Part shown: positions 8,928 through 17,938 of the stretch, piece after piece
How positions within the stretch are numbered: the stretch's first letter is position 1
How the letters are laid out: every line of letters starts with the position of its first letter
DNA from: Acidobacterium sp049965615
GTDB lineage: Bacteria; Acidobacteriota; Terriglobia; Terriglobales; Acidobacteriaceae
Assembly: GCA_049965615.1 (NCBI GenBank)
Contig: JBMFWD010000020.1
Span: forward strand, 1 to 57,629
Reading direction: 5' to 3'
DNA length: 57,629 bases
Position numbers and translations under genes: made by a program
The notes under the pieces: model-generated
Told to the model about the DNA's origin: nothing
What the model saw: only the letters and a program-made list of their open reading frames with translations
Databases searched by the model: none

Positions 8928-9238
8928 AGCTTCATCAAATCCACTTGGTCAACGTTGAGGGTCTTCCGGGTGCGGAAGAGCGCGATGATGATGGCGAGGC
9001 CGACGGCGGCTTCCGCAGCGGCGACGACCATGACGAAAAAGACGAAAATCTGCCCGCTGAACTGGTGGTTGATCTGATTCCAGTAGTTGGCGAAGGCAAC
9101 GAAGGACAGATTGACGGCGTTGAGCATGAGCTCAATGGACATGAAGATGGTGATGATGTTGCGCTTGATGAGGAACGCGCCGACGCCGATGGAGAAGAGG
9201 ATGGCGCTGAGGATGAGGTAGTAGGAGATGGGTACCAT
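8924..9238 (-). CDS. nuoK: NADH-quinone oxidoreductase subunit K
   Basis: Small membrane subunit of complex I; 104 residues, three helices. Both functional glutamates are present: one in FMSIELMLNAVNL and one in VMVVAAAEAAVGLAII. The ATG follows the nuoJ stop with no gap, and the end overlaps nuoL by four bases. Confidence 0.95.
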   Translation of the reverse strand: MVPISYYLILSAILFSIGVGAFLIKRNIITIFMSIELMLNAVNLSFVAFANYWNQINHQFSGQIFVFFVMVVAAAEAAVGLAIIIALFRTRKTLNVDQVDLMKL

Positions 9239-9763
9239 TTAGCGCTGCTCCTTTCTCTGGTCTTTGGGATCGGTGTGGCGGGCCAGCGCGACTGCACCGA
9301 GGATGGCGATGAGGATGAGTACGGAGGTGACCTCAAAGGGCAGGAGCAGATTGCGGAAGAGGACTTCGCTCAACGCGTGGGTACCGACCATGCTGTTGGG
9401 GCCGAGGACGGCGAATCCGAGGGACTTGCCGTTTTGTACAAAGATGAAGGCCAGGATCGCGAACAGTGCCGCTGCTCCGGGAAAGCCGAGGATGTAGGCT
9501 GCGCGGCTGCCATGGGTGCGCTCTTCTCGCTGCGCGTTGAGCAGCATGATGACGAAGGTGAAGAGAACCATGATGGCGCCGGAGTAGACGATGACCTGCA
9601 CGGCGGCGAGGAATTCCGCGCCGAGAAGCAGGTACAGCACCGCGAGCGATGTCATGACGACAATCAGCGACAGGGCGCTGTTAATCGGGTGGCGTTGCAG
9701 CAGGAGGTTTAACGCTCCCGCCACACAAAAGCCACCGAATATGAAGAAGAGAACTAGATGCAT
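9239..9763 (-). CDS. nuoJ: NADH-quinone oxidoreductase subunit J
   Basis: Membrane subunit of complex I with five helices; 174 residues. The typical pi-bulge helix region reads AVQVIVYSGAIMVLFTFVIM. I start at the ATG at 9763 (MHLVLFFIFGGF), because the upstream in-frame extension is hydrophilic and unlike the family. In most bacteria nuoI lies immediately before nuoJ; here the 64 bases to nuoH hold no gene or nuoI remnant. Confidence 0.93.
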   Translation of the reverse strand: MHLVLFFIFGGFCVAGALNLLLQRHPINSALSLIVVMTSLAVLYLLLGAEFLAAVQVIVYSGAIMVLFTFVIMLLNAQREERTHGSRAAYILGFPGAAALFAILAFIFVQNGKSLGFAVLGPNSMVGTHALSEVLFRNLLLPFEVTSVLILIAILGAVALARHTDPKDQRKEQR

Positions 9764-9827
9764 GCTTGCGTCGCCTGAAGTATTGAGAAAGAAGCGGAAC
9801 GTTTGAGCAGCCGGAAATAATTGTAAT

Positions 9828-10877
9828 TCACAGCGGCTTGACGAATCCGAGCCAGAGGCTTGTGACCACGATGTTTGCAATCGCTATTGGAAGGAGGACC
9901 TTCCAGCCAAAACCCATGAGTTGATCGTAGCGGAAGCGAGGCAGCGTGCCGCGCACCCAGATGTAGACGAAGAGGAAGAAAAAGACCTTTCCGACAAACC
10001 AGAGGACCGGGAAGATTGCGTCCGGAATAGGTCCAAAGGAGGGCAGAAGATGACCGAACGGGCTGGACCATCCACCGAGGAAGAGGAGGGTGGCCACGCA
10101 CGAAACGGTGATCATGTTTGCGTACTCTGACATGAAGAACATGGCGAACTTCATGGAGCTGTACTCGGTGTGGTAGCCGGCGGTGAGTTCGCTTTCCGCT
10201 TCGGGGAGATCGAAGGGGGTGCGGTTGGTTTCCGCGTAGGCTGCTGTGAGGTAAACGAAGAAGGCGACGATCTGGAAGCCGCCGAAGATGTTCCAGCTGA
10301 GTGCGCCGTGGGTGGCCTGGACGTCGACGATGGTGCGCAGGTTGAAGGAGCCGGCGCGGAGGACGACGCCGACGAGCGAGAGTCCGAGTGCGAGCTCGTA
10401 GCTGACGAGCTGTGCGCTGGAGCGGAGCGCGCCGAGCAGCGAGTACTTGTTGTTGGAGGACCAGCCGGAGAGCGCGATGCCGTAGACGCCGACGGAGGTG
10501 ACGCCGAGGATGACGAGCAGTCCGATGTTGATGTTGGCGATCTGGAAGAGATCAACGCCTTTGTATTTGATGTCCGCGCCGAAGGGCACGACTGCGATGG
10601 AGGTGAGGGCGCAGGCGAGCGCGATGCAGGGCGCGAGGATGTAGAGCGGCTTGTAGACGGAGGTGGGGATCAGGTCTTCCTTGAGGAAGAGCTTGACACC
10701 GTCAGCAAGCGGCTGCAGCAGGCCGAAGGGGCCTACCCGGCTGGGTCCCCAGCGATTCTGGATGCGTCCGACGACCTTGCGCTCGAGCAGCACGGTGTAG
10801 GCGACGGCCGTGAGCAGGATGAAGAGCACGACGGCGATCTTGAGAACACTGATTAGAAGAAACCACCAAAAATTCAC
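9828..10877 (-). CDS. nuoH: NADH-quinone oxidoreductase subunit H
   Basis: Membrane subunit forming the quinone-entry (Q-chamber) side and linking the peripheral arm to the membrane arm; 349 residues, about eight helices. Diagnostic segments are ERKVVGRIQNRWGPSRVGP, AETNRTPFDLPEAESELTAG and EYSSMKFAMFFMSEYANM. The start codon is GTG at 10877. It lies 22 bases after nuoG. The next gene is nuoJ; nuoI, its usual neighbour and an interaction partner of NuoH, is absent. Confidence 0.95.
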   Translation of the reverse strand: MNFWWFLLISVLKIAVVLFILLTAVAYTVLLERKVVGRIQNRWGPSRVGPFGLLQPLADGVKLFLKEDLIPTSVYKPLYILAPCIALACALTSIAVVPFGADIKYKGVDLFQIANINIGLLVILGVTSVGVYGIALSGWSSNNKYSLLGALRSSAQLVSYELALGLSLVGVVLRAGSFNLRTIVDVQATHGALSWNIFGGFQIVAFFVYLTAAYAETNRTPFDLPEAESELTAGYHTEYSSMKFAMFFMSEYANMITVSCVATLLFLGGWSSPFGHLLPSFGPIPDAIFPVLWFVGKVFFFLFVYIWVRGTLPRFRYDQLMGFGWKVLLPIAIANIVVTSLWLGFVKPL

Positions 10878-10899
10878 GTCGATCAGGCCTTCCTGAGGA

Positions 10900-13245
10900 T
10901 TAGTCCGCCGCTGTTTCGGCCGGGCTTTGTTTTCTTGACTCCATCACTGAGTGCAGTATTTCGGTGTACTCGCCGAGCGTGCCGGAGGTGAATAGTGTGT
11001 CGTTGGATGGCAGGACGAGATCGCGGCGGGATGCGCCGGTCTGAATCTGCACGAGGTCGGATTTGAGGTGCTCGTCGTTGCCCGCCATGAGGTTGAGGCG
11101 CGGCAGGTCGTAGGCGGGAACGAGTCGCTGAATTTCGTCGAAGATGGCGAAGGGATCGAAGGGGCTTGCCTTGAGTTCGAGCTGATGGGCGACGAGCCAG
11201 ACGGCGTGGCGATCGGCTTCCCCGGACTGGGTGCCGCGGGATTGGCCGAAGTCTGCCGGAAGGCCCTTGCCGAAGGGCACGAGGGTCTTGATGTCGTGGC
11301 CCATGTGCCCGGCGAGGCGGACGATGAGGTCGAAGTCGGCGCGGACGCCAGCCTTGTCAGCAGCCTTTTTGACGAGTTGAAGGTCGCCGTAGGTGCTGGT
11401 GGCAGTGCCTGCCTTTTCGTAGAGGTTGGCGGCGGGGAGGATGACGTCGGCGAGTTTCGCGGTCTCGGTGAGGAACATGTCCTGCACGATGAGGAAGGTG
11501 TTCTTGAGTGCTGCTGGATCGACGCCATAACGCTTGACCGGGTTGGAGCCGGCGACGTAGAGGGCTGCGAGTTCGCCGCGACCGGCTGCGTCGAACATCT
11601 GGACCATGTCGAGGCCGGGTTCGGTGGGCAGATTTGCGCCGTATTCCTGGGCGAAGCTGCCGGCTGCGGTAACCGGAACGTAGCCGGGGAGCAGGTCGGG
11701 CAGCAGGCCCATGTCGGATGCGCCGCGCGAGTTGGCATAGTCGCCGAGGCATGCGAATTTGACGTTGGGGAAGCCGGAGCCGAAGGCGACGAGGGCTTCG
11801 ATGTCTTTGCCGCGGAGTTCGGAGCCGAAGGCGATGACGATGGACTCTTCCTTGCGGAGAGCATCGCGGAAGCCGGTGGCTGCAGCGTTGGCTTCGAGCG
11901 CTTTGTCGTTGCCGGCGAGGAAGGCTACGAGCGCTCCGTAGTTTTCCTGCTGGATCTGGAGGAAGCTGGTGGCCTGGCGGCGGAGTTTAATGTTCAGATG
12001 GTTGGCGAGGTAGAGGCGCGCCTGATTGTTACGGACATTGTTACGAATTTGCCAGGCGAGGAGCGGGTGCTGCTGGGTTGGATCGTTGCCAACGAGGAGG
12101 ATGGATTTTGCATCCGCGAAGTCGCGGATGGAGGCTTCCTTTTGGCCTTTTGCCTTGAGGGCGGCGAGGAAGGTCGGGTAGTCGGCGGTGCGATGGTGGT
12201 CGATGTTATTGGTGCCGAGGATGCTGCGGGCGAACTTCTGCAGGAGGTAGGCTTCCTCGTTGGTGATGCGGGTGGAACCGATGACGCCGATGGATTTGCC
12301 ACCGCGGCTGTCACGAATTTCGCGGAGCCTGCCGGCGGCGAAGTCGAGGGCTTCGTCCCAGGTGGCAGGTTTGAATTCGCCGTTGGGCTGCTTGAGCAGA
12401 GGCTGTGTGACGCGGTCTTCGCGATTGGCGAAGTCGAAGGCATAGCGGCCCTTGATGCAGAGGAAGTCGTTGTTGAAGCCGCTCTTGTCGCGGTTGTCAC
12501 CGCGAACGATTTCCATGCCATCGTCAGCGCGGCGGACGCCGAGGGTGGTCTTGCAGCCGTCGCCGCAGTGCGTACAGACGGTCGAGACGTGGCTCATTTC
12601 CCACGGGCGGGTCTTATAGCGATAGGGGCCGGAGGTGAGCGCGCCGACCGGGCAGATGTCGATGCACATGCCGCACTCTTCGCACTCGAGATGATCTTCC
12701 TTGTTGGGTGCAATGACCGAGCCGGAGCCGCGATTCTGGATGCCGAGCGCCCAGACGTCCATGCCTTCGCCGCAGACGCGCACGCAGCGGTAGCAGAGGA
12801 TGCAGCGGGGGCGGTCAAAGTAGACGACTGGGGACCACTGCTGTTCTTCGCGGTGATTTTTAATTTCGACGAACTGGGATTGATGCGCGCCGTACTTGAA
12901 GGTCATGTCCTGGAGTTCGCACTCGCCGCCGGCGTCGCAGACGGGGCAGTCGAGGGGATGGTTGCCGAGCACCATTTCGACCATCGCCTTGCGGGACTGG
13001 GCAATTTCCGGGCTCTCCGTGGTGACGACCATACCCTCGGCTACGGGCGTGGTGCATGCGGTCTGGAGCTTGCCGATTTTTTCGACGCGCACGACGCACA
13101 TGCGGCAGGCGCCCTGGAGCGAGAGTCCGGGGTAGTAGCAGAATGCGGGAATCTCGATGCCGGCCTTACGGCAGGCCTCGATGAGAAGCGTGCCCCTGGG
13201 GGCGGTGAGTTGCTTGCCATCGACGGTAAAAGTTACGTCAGCCAT
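10900..13245 (-). CDS. nuoG: NADH-quinone oxidoreductase subunit G
   Basis: Large Fe-S subunit of the peripheral arm; 781 residues. The N-terminal 2Fe-2S ferredoxin domain (CYYPGLSLQGACRMC, then C in LQTACTTPV) is followed by the His-ligated N5 cluster (HPLDCPVCDAGGEC). Next come the 4Fe-4S ligands CILCYRCVRVC and CEECGMCIDICP. The molybdopterin-oxidoreductase-like part starts with CTHCGDGCKTTLGV plus C in FLCIKGR, which corresponds to the extra N7 cluster found in some bacteria. The rest (about residues 270-740) is the catalytically inactive molybdopterin-type fold. It lies 14 bases after nuoF. Confidence 0.95.
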   Translation of the reverse strand: MADVTFTVDGKQLTAPRGTLLIEACRKAGIEIPAFCYYPGLSLQGACRMCVVRVEKIGKLQTACTTPVAEGMVVTTESPEIAQSRKAMVEMVLGNHPLDCPVCDAGGECELQDMTFKYGAHQSQFVEIKNHREEQQWSPVVYFDRPRCILCYRCVRVCGEGMDVWALGIQNRGSGSVIAPNKEDHLECEECGMCIDICPVGALTSGPYRYKTRPWEMSHVSTVCTHCGDGCKTTLGVRRADDGMEIVRGDNRDKSGFNNDFLCIKGRYAFDFANREDRVTQPLLKQPNGEFKPATWDEALDFAAGRLREIRDSRGGKSIGVIGSTRITNEEAYLLQKFARSILGTNNIDHHRTADYPTFLAALKAKGQKEASIRDFADAKSILLVGNDPTQQHPLLAWQIRNNVRNNQARLYLANHLNIKLRRQATSFLQIQQENYGALVAFLAGNDKALEANAAATGFRDALRKEESIVIAFGSELRGKDIEALVAFGSGFPNVKFACLGDYANSRGASDMGLLPDLLPGYVPVTAAGSFAQEYGANLPTEPGLDMVQMFDAAGRGELAALYVAGSNPVKRYGVDPAALKNTFLIVQDMFLTETAKLADVILPAANLYEKAGTATSTYGDLQLVKKAADKAGVRADFDLIVRLAGHMGHDIKTLVPFGKGLPADFGQSRGTQSGEADRHAVWLVAHQLELKASPFDPFAIFDEIQRLVPAYDLPRLNLMAGNDEHLKSDLVQIQTGASRRDLVLPSNDTLFTSGTLGEYTEILHSVMESRKQSPAETAAD

Positions 13246-13259
13246 TCCTGTCTCGATTC

Positions 13260-14573
13260 TTAAACGGTTGCCAGTTCGTAGTCGGGTGCCGGGTGGTAGG
13301 GGCAGCCTTTGCCGTTGAGGTGGTCTTCAAATTCCTTGCGGAATTTTTTCACGAAGCCGATGGTGGGCATCGCGGCTGCATCACCGAGCGGGCAGAAGGT
13401 GCGTCCGAGCATGTTTTCGGCCAGGTACTTGATATGGTCGATGTCCTTGTCGACGGCACCGCCCATGTGTAGCCGGGTGAGTGACTTTTTGAGCCAGTCT
13501 GTGCCTTCGCGGCAGGGGATGCACCAGCCGCAGCTCTCATGCTGGTAGAACTTGATGGTGCGGAGGGCGAACTCGACCATGCAGACGGTTTCGTCGAGGA
13601 CGACGACGCCGCCGGAGCCGAGCATGGAACCAGCCTTGGCGACCTGATCGAAGTCCATGCCGATGTCGATTTCCTCGGGGAGCAGGACGGGGACGGATGA
13701 TCCGCCGGGGACGACGGCCTTGAGTTTTTTGCCATTGGGGATGCCGCCGCCGACCTCATAGATCATTTTCCTGAGGTTGTAGCCCATGGGGAGTTCGTAG
13801 ACGCCGGGCTTTTCGAGGTGTCCGCTGAGGCAGAAGAGACGCGTGCCGCCGTTGCGTTCGGTGCCGAGAGCGGCGTATTCCTTTGCGCCGATGCGGAAGA
13901 TGTGGGGGACGGTGGCGAGGGTTTCCGCGTTGTTGATGACGGTTGGTCCGCCGTAGAGGCCGGCTACCGCCGGGAAGGGCGGACGGATGCGGGGGACGCC
14001 GCGCTTGCCTTCGAGCGACTCCATGAGGGCGGATTCTTCGCCGACCTCGTAGGCGCCCGCGCCGGTCTGGACGACGATTTCAAAGTCGTGCTTGGTGCCG
14101 AAGATGCCTTTGCCGAGGAAGCCGCGCTTGTAGGCGTCGGCTACGGCCTTCTCCATGATCTCGATGAGGAAGCGGTATTCTCCGCGAAGGTAGATGAAGC
14201 CCATTTTTGCGCCGACGGCGAGGCCGGCGATGAGGACGCCCTCGATGACGGCGTGGGGGTCGTGCTCGAAGATGAGGCGGTCCTTGCAGGTGCCGGGTTC
14301 GCTTTCGTCGCCGTTGACGAGGATGTATTTGGGTTTGGCGGATTCCTTGGGCACGAAGGACCACTTCAAGCCGGTGGGGAAGCCTGCGCCGCCACGGCCG
14401 CGGAGGCCGGAGGTTTTGACCTCGTTGATGATGGCGTCGGGCTCCATTTCGAAGCACTTCTGCACGGCTTTGTAGCCATCGAGTTCGAGGTAGCGGTCGA
14501 TGTCGGCGGCTCCCTTGCCGAAGCGGAAGCTGATGACCGGGACAACGTCAGGATGAGTGGTCAAATATGCCAT
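13260..14573 (-). CDS. nuoF: NADH-quinone oxidoreductase subunit F (NADH/FMN-binding)
   Basis: NADH dehydrogenase subunit: binds NADH and FMN and passes electrons to the N3 cluster; 437 residues. Visible motifs are GLRGRGGAGFPTGLKW (NADH site), VNGDESEPGTCKDR (FMN site) and the cluster ligands ESCGWCIPCREG plus C in GRTFCPLGDA. The ATG at 14573 starts two bases after the nuoE stop codon. The frame extends 41 codons upstream, but into nuoE. Confidence 0.96.
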   Translation of the reverse strand: MAYLTTHPDVVPVISFRFGKGAADIDRYLELDGYKAVQKCFEMEPDAIINEVKTSGLRGRGGAGFPTGLKWSFVPKESAKPKYILVNGDESEPGTCKDRLIFEHDPHAVIEGVLIAGLAVGAKMGFIYLRGEYRFLIEIMEKAVADAYKRGFLGKGIFGTKHDFEIVVQTGAGAYEVGEESALMESLEGKRGVPRIRPPFPAVAGLYGGPTVINNAETLATVPHIFRIGAKEYAALGTERNGGTRLFCLSGHLEKPGVYELPMGYNLRKMIYEVGGGIPNGKKLKAVVPGGSSVPVLLPEEIDIGMDFDQVAKAGSMLGSGGVVVLDETVCMVEFALRTIKFYQHESCGWCIPCREGTDWLKKSLTRLHMGGAVDKDIDHIKYLAENMLGRTFCPLGDAAAMPTIGFVKKFRKEFEDHLNGKGCPYHPAPDYELATV

Positions 14574-14575
14574 GA

Positions 14576-15076
14576 CTACTTGCTCGCTTTCGCGCGGTAC
14601 TCGTCGAGTACCTTGTCCATTGTGTCGGGTGTGAGGTTTTCGTGATAGTCGTAGTTGACCTGAACGGCGGGGGCCCAGGAGCAGGAGCCGATGCACTCGA
14701 CTTCTTCAAGGGAGAAGAGCCCGTCGGGGGTGGTCTGTTTGTGTCCGATGCCGAGGCGCTTGCTGCAGTGATGGAAGAGCTCGTTGCCGCCGCGCAGCAT
14801 GCATGCGATGTTGGTGCAGACCTGCACATGGTATTTGCCCACCGGTTTGGTGCGCATGAGCGAATAGTAACTGACGACGTTACGAACATCGAGCTCGGTG
14901 ATGCCGATGCGTTCGGCGACTTCGGCGACGACGGCGTCGGAGATGTAGCCGATCTCGTCCTGCGCGTAGAGCAGCATGGGAACGAGGGCGGAGCGTTTGA
15001 CCGGGTAGAGGGTTACGAGGCGGTCAAAGCGTGCCGCGAGTTCGGGAGAGAAGATCGTCGTTTTTTCGGCTGCCAT
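14576..15076 (-). CDS. nuoE: NADH-quinone oxidoreductase subunit E
   Basis: 24-kDa-type subunit holding the 2Fe-2S cluster N1a; 166 residues, usual length. The thioredoxin-like C-terminal half has the ligand pattern C-x4-C (CTNIAC) and C-x3-C (CIGSC). It lies in the electron-input module between the extra 120-residue gene and nuoF. Confidence 0.95.
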   Translation of the reverse strand: MAAEKTTIFSPELAARFDRLVTLYPVKRSALVPMLLYAQDEIGYISDAVVAEVAERIGITELDVRNVVSYYSLMRTKPVGKYHVQVCTNIACMLRGGNELFHHCSKRLGIGHKQTTPDGLFSLEEVECIGSCSWAPAVQVNYDYHENLTPDTMDKVLDEYRAKASK

Positions 15077-15094
15077 GCGCCGCTTGCTCCTCGG

Positions 15095-15457
15095 TTACAA
15101 AATCCTGGCGATGAGTGCTTCAGCAGCGGCATCCATTTCGAGGGGGCCGGTGGAAGCAGGGTCGTCCAGTTGTATTCTTCCATGCTCATCGATTTGGAAC
15201 GAGCCGGAAGAGGCGGTTTGTGTCTGCTGCGCGGGGCTGACGGAGTAAACGCCATATCCGCTTTGGCTATGGAAGGCGATGTGAAGCGCCTTCGCCGCCG
15301 TTGTGATTTCAAGACCGCCGCTTGCACGGTCCGTGATGCTGATCGCGTTCCCGGGCAATGCGAGCGATGTGGCTGCCGCATAGGCTTTGAGGAGCGCAGT
15401 GAACGAAGTCCAGAGTTCCTGATGCAACTGCTGCGCGCTGCCTGACAGGTTCGTCAT
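15095..15457 (-). CDS. Unrecognised 120-residue protein inside the nuo operon
   Basis: I do not recognise this family. It is a soluble protein without signal peptide, membrane helix or Cys pairs. The N-terminal third is helical (SAQQLHQELWTSFTALLKAY). A middle part suggests beta-strands (LEITTAAKALHIAFHSQSGY, then GSFQIDEHGRIQLDD), and a last helix (MDAAAEALIARIL) ends the chain. The gaps are 12 bases to nuoD and 18 to nuoE, so it is transcribed, and probably made, with complex I. It sits where the Q-module genes meet the N-module genes. It could be an assembly factor or accessory subunit (inference). Codon use looks like its neighbours. Confidence 0.8.
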   Translation of the reverse strand: MTNLSGSAQQLHQELWTSFTALLKAYAAATSLALPGNAISITDRASGGLEITTAAKALHIAFHSQSGYGVYSVSPAQQTQTASSGSFQIDEHGRIQLDDPASTGPLEMDAAAEALIARIL

Positions 15458-15469
15458 AGCGGGGCGCGA

Positions 15470-16714
15470 TTATCGGTCGATCTCGCCGAGGACGATGTCA
15501 ATGGAACCGATCACGGCGACGACGTCGGCGAGGAGTCTTCCTTCACACATGGCGGGCAGGGCCTGCAGTGTGGCGAAGGAGGGATTGCGCATGTGCACGC
15601 GGTAGGGCTTGGCGGTGCCGTCGGAGACGACGTAGTAGCCCATTTCTCCACGTGGTGATTCGACAGCCTGATAGACCTCGCCAGCCGGCACGGTGAAGCC
15701 CTCGGTGACGATTTTGAAGTGATAGATGAGGGCTTCCATCTCGGTCTTCATTTTTTCACGATCCGGGAGGACGACCTTGGGGGCGTCGGCGGTGATGCGG
15801 CCTTCCGGCATACCGTCGAGGGCCTGGGTGGCGATCTTGACGGACTCGCGCATCTCTTCGAGGCGAACCCAGTAGCGTGCCCAGACGTCGCCTTCGGTCG
15901 AAGTGGGGACCTTGAACTGGAAGTTTTCGTAGCCGGAGTAGGGCATGTCACGGCGGAGGTCCCAATCTACGCCGGAGGCGCGGAGCGGCGGGCCGGTGAC
16001 GCCGAGGGAGATAGCCTGCTCGGCGGTGAGGTGGCCGACGCCCTTGAGGCGGTTGACCCAGATGGGATTTCCGGTGAGGAGATTTTGATATTCGTCGATC
16101 TTCTCGGGCATCTTCTTGAGGATGGCGCGGACGCGGGGGAAGAAGTCGAGGGGAGCTTCGAGGGAGAGGCCTCCGATGCGGAAGTAGGAGGTCATCATGC
16201 GCTGCCCGGAGATGGCTTCGAAGAGGCGGAGGAGTTCTTCGCGCTCGCGGAAGCAGTAGAGGAAGACGGTGAGTGCGCCGATGTCCATGGCGTGGGTGCC
16301 GAGCCAGACGAGGTGGGACTGGATGCGGGTGAGCTCATTCATGAGCACGCGCATCCACTGGGCGCGGGGCGGGATTTCAAGCTGCAGGAGCTTTTCGACC
16401 GCGAGGCAGTAGGCCAGGTTGTTGGTCATGGGGCACAGGTAGTCGATGCGGTCGGTCATGGGAACGACCTGCTGGTAGAACTTGGCTTCGCAGTTCTTTT
16501 CGATACCGGTGTGGAGGTAGCCGATGTCTGTGACGAGTTTGACGACGGTTTCGCCGTCGATTTCGATGACGACGCGGAGCACGCCGTGAGTGGACGGGTG
16601 CTGGGGTCCCATGTTGAGGACCATGGAGTGGGTCTGGGAGTCCTGCTCGTGCGACGGCTTGACGAGGCGTTCGGTGGCGACAAAGTCTGCGATTTCAGGC
16701 ATCGAGCGCGACAT
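15470..16714 (-). CDS. nuoD: NADH-quinone oxidoreductase subunit D
   Basis: 49-kDa-type subunit that forms the quinone-binding site with NuoB; 414 residues. Recognisable parts are NMGPQHPSTHGVLR (quinone-site loop with the conserved His), DIGYLHTGIEKNCE and PRGEMGYYVVSDG. The ATG at 16714 overlaps the nuoC stop by one base (TAATG); the longer open frame upstream is nuoC read in another frame. NuoB, its normal direct partner, is not encoded here. Confidence 0.95.
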   Translation of the reverse strand: MSRSMPEIADFVATERLVKPSHEQDSQTHSMVLNMGPQHPSTHGVLRVVIEIDGETVVKLVTDIGYLHTGIEKNCEAKFYQQVVPMTDRIDYLCPMTNNLAYCLAVEKLLQLEIPPRAQWMRVLMNELTRIQSHLVWLGTHAMDIGALTVFLYCFREREELLRLFEAISGQRMMTSYFRIGGLSLEAPLDFFPRVRAILKKMPEKIDEYQNLLTGNPIWVNRLKGVGHLTAEQAISLGVTGPPLRASGVDWDLRRDMPYSGYENFQFKVPTSTEGDVWARYWVRLEEMRESVKIATQALDGMPEGRITADAPKVVLPDREKMKTEMEALIYHFKIVTEGFTVPAGEVYQAVESPRGEMGYYVVSDGTAKPYRVHMRNPSFATLQALPAMCEGRLLADVVAVIGSIDIVLGEIDR

Positions 16715-17211
16715 TAGCGGTAGCCCTCCACGGGATAGGTCTTTTGCAGGGGGTGGCCTTCCCATTCCTCGGGCATCATGATGCGGCGGAGGTCGGGGTG
16801 GCCCTGGAAGCGGACGCCCATCAGGTCCCAGACTTCGCGCTCGTACTGATTGGAAGCGGGCCAGACGGAAGTGATGGACTCGACGGCGGGATCGTCGCTG
16901 GTGACGAGCACCTTGAGACGGACGCGCTGCTTGAGGCCGTGTGAGAGCAGGTGATAGGAGAGCTGAAAGCGGGGCTCGGCGGGGTACCAGTCGACGGCGG
17001 TGAGATCGCAGAAAAAGTTGTAGCCGGCAGCGCGAACGATCTCGCATGCCTGGCGGATTTTTTCAGCGGGTACGGTGAGGGTGAGCTCGTTACGGTCGAA
17101 CTTTGCGTCGGTGAGGAAGTCGGGGCCGGCGGCGTTGAGCGCTTGGATGGCGGGGTTGCCGGGGAGTGCCTCGGAGACTGCTTCCTTGCCGGTAATGGGA
17201 TCGTTAGCCAC
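16714..17211 (-). CDS. nuoC: NADH-quinone oxidoreductase subunit C
   Basis: 30-kDa-type peripheral subunit of complex I; 165 residues. The family signature is clear: PASNQYEREVWDLMGVRFQGHPDLRRI is present around residues 119-145, ending in PVEGYR. The start is GTG at 17211. It follows nuoA by 36 bases; in most genomes nuoB occupies this junction. Confidence 0.95.
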   Translation of the reverse strand: MANDPITGKEAVSEALPGNPAIQALNAAGPDFLTDAKFDRNELTLTVPAEKIRQACEIVRAAGYNFFCDLTAVDWYPAEPRFQLSYHLLSHGLKQRVRLKVLVTSDDPAVESITSVWPASNQYEREVWDLMGVRFQGHPDLRRIMMPEEWEGHPLQKTYPVEGYR

Positions 17212-17247
17212 GCTTTTTATTGCCTCGGTAGATCGGTTAAGAGGTGT

Positions 17248-17655
17248 TTAGAGATCGCCGCGGTCGTTGGACCAGTCGAGGATGCCTTTCTTCCAGACAT
17301 AGAAAATGCCTACGACGACGAAGCCGAGGTAGACGATCATTTCCCAGAAGCCGAACATGCGGGAGCCGGTGAGCACGGGGAGATGCCGGTAGATGACGGC
17401 CCAGGGAAGCATGAAAACGGCTTCGACATCGAAGAGGATGAAGAGCATGGCGACCATGTAGAAGCGGACGGAAAAGCGTCCGCGGGCGTCGCCTTCAACG
17501 GGTACGCCGCACTCGTAGGCATCGAGTTTCGCCTTGGAGGCGCGGCTGCGTCCGATGAGCCAGGAGAGGCCCGCAATGGCGAGACCCATGCCTGCCGCAA
17601 TGACGACCTGGATCAGGAGCGGAAGGTAATTCCAAGTGTAAGGATGACTTTGCAT
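17248..17655 (-). CDS. nuoA: NADH-quinone oxidoreductase subunit A
   Basis: Small membrane subunit of complex I with three helices; 135 residues. Diagnostic text is KLDAYECGVPVEGDARGRFS in the quinone-site loop and FILFDVEAVFMLPWAV in the second helix, with its conserved acidic residues. It is the first gene of the operon; a promoter lies about 40 bases upstream. Confidence 0.95.
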   Translation of the reverse strand: MQSHPYTWNYLPLLIQVVIAAGMGLAIAGLSWLIGRSRASKAKLDAYECGVPVEGDARGRFSVRFYMVAMLFILFDVEAVFMLPWAVIYRHLPVLTGSRMFGFWEMIVYLGFVVVGIFYVWKKGILDWSNDRGDL

Positions 17656-17693
17656 AGTGACAGGACGAGGGTTGTGCCAACACCCTCATTTCG

Positions 17694-17722
17694 AATCTAG
17701 TTCTGCGACTGTCAAGAGTCAA
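17694..17722 (-). promoter_or_regulatory. Sigma-70-like promoter of the nuo operon
   Basis: Reading the minus strand: -35 TTGACT (17722-17717), a 17-base spacer, and -10 TAGATT (17699-17694). The predicted start near 17687 leaves a leader of about 30 bases before nuoA. Confidence 0.6.
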
Positions 17723-17938
17723 GGGACGGGGGAGGGCCTCAAGTGGTCAATATGCGCTTGGGTTCAATATTTTAGGGGTGAATCGAGCTGTATGAAAAGA
17801 AAGGGACTCAGTTGTGATTTGTTGGTTGTCAGTTGTTCGTGGGGGTGGATGGTTCTGATCTCAGGCGTCAGGGGGAGGACTGCCTGGATTTGCCTTTGGT
17901 TCGCTCGGGGCGGGTCCAGCGCTTCCGCGCTGGAGAGC

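Noticed and set aside
9764..9827. Remnant of nuoI between nuoH and nuoJ
   Set aside because: No CxxCxxCxxxCP pattern or partial frame in the 64 bases on either strand.
11068..13263. A 731-codon plus-strand frame over nuoG
   Set aside because: Shadow frame of nuoG; the minus-strand product has all Fe-S ligands of the family.
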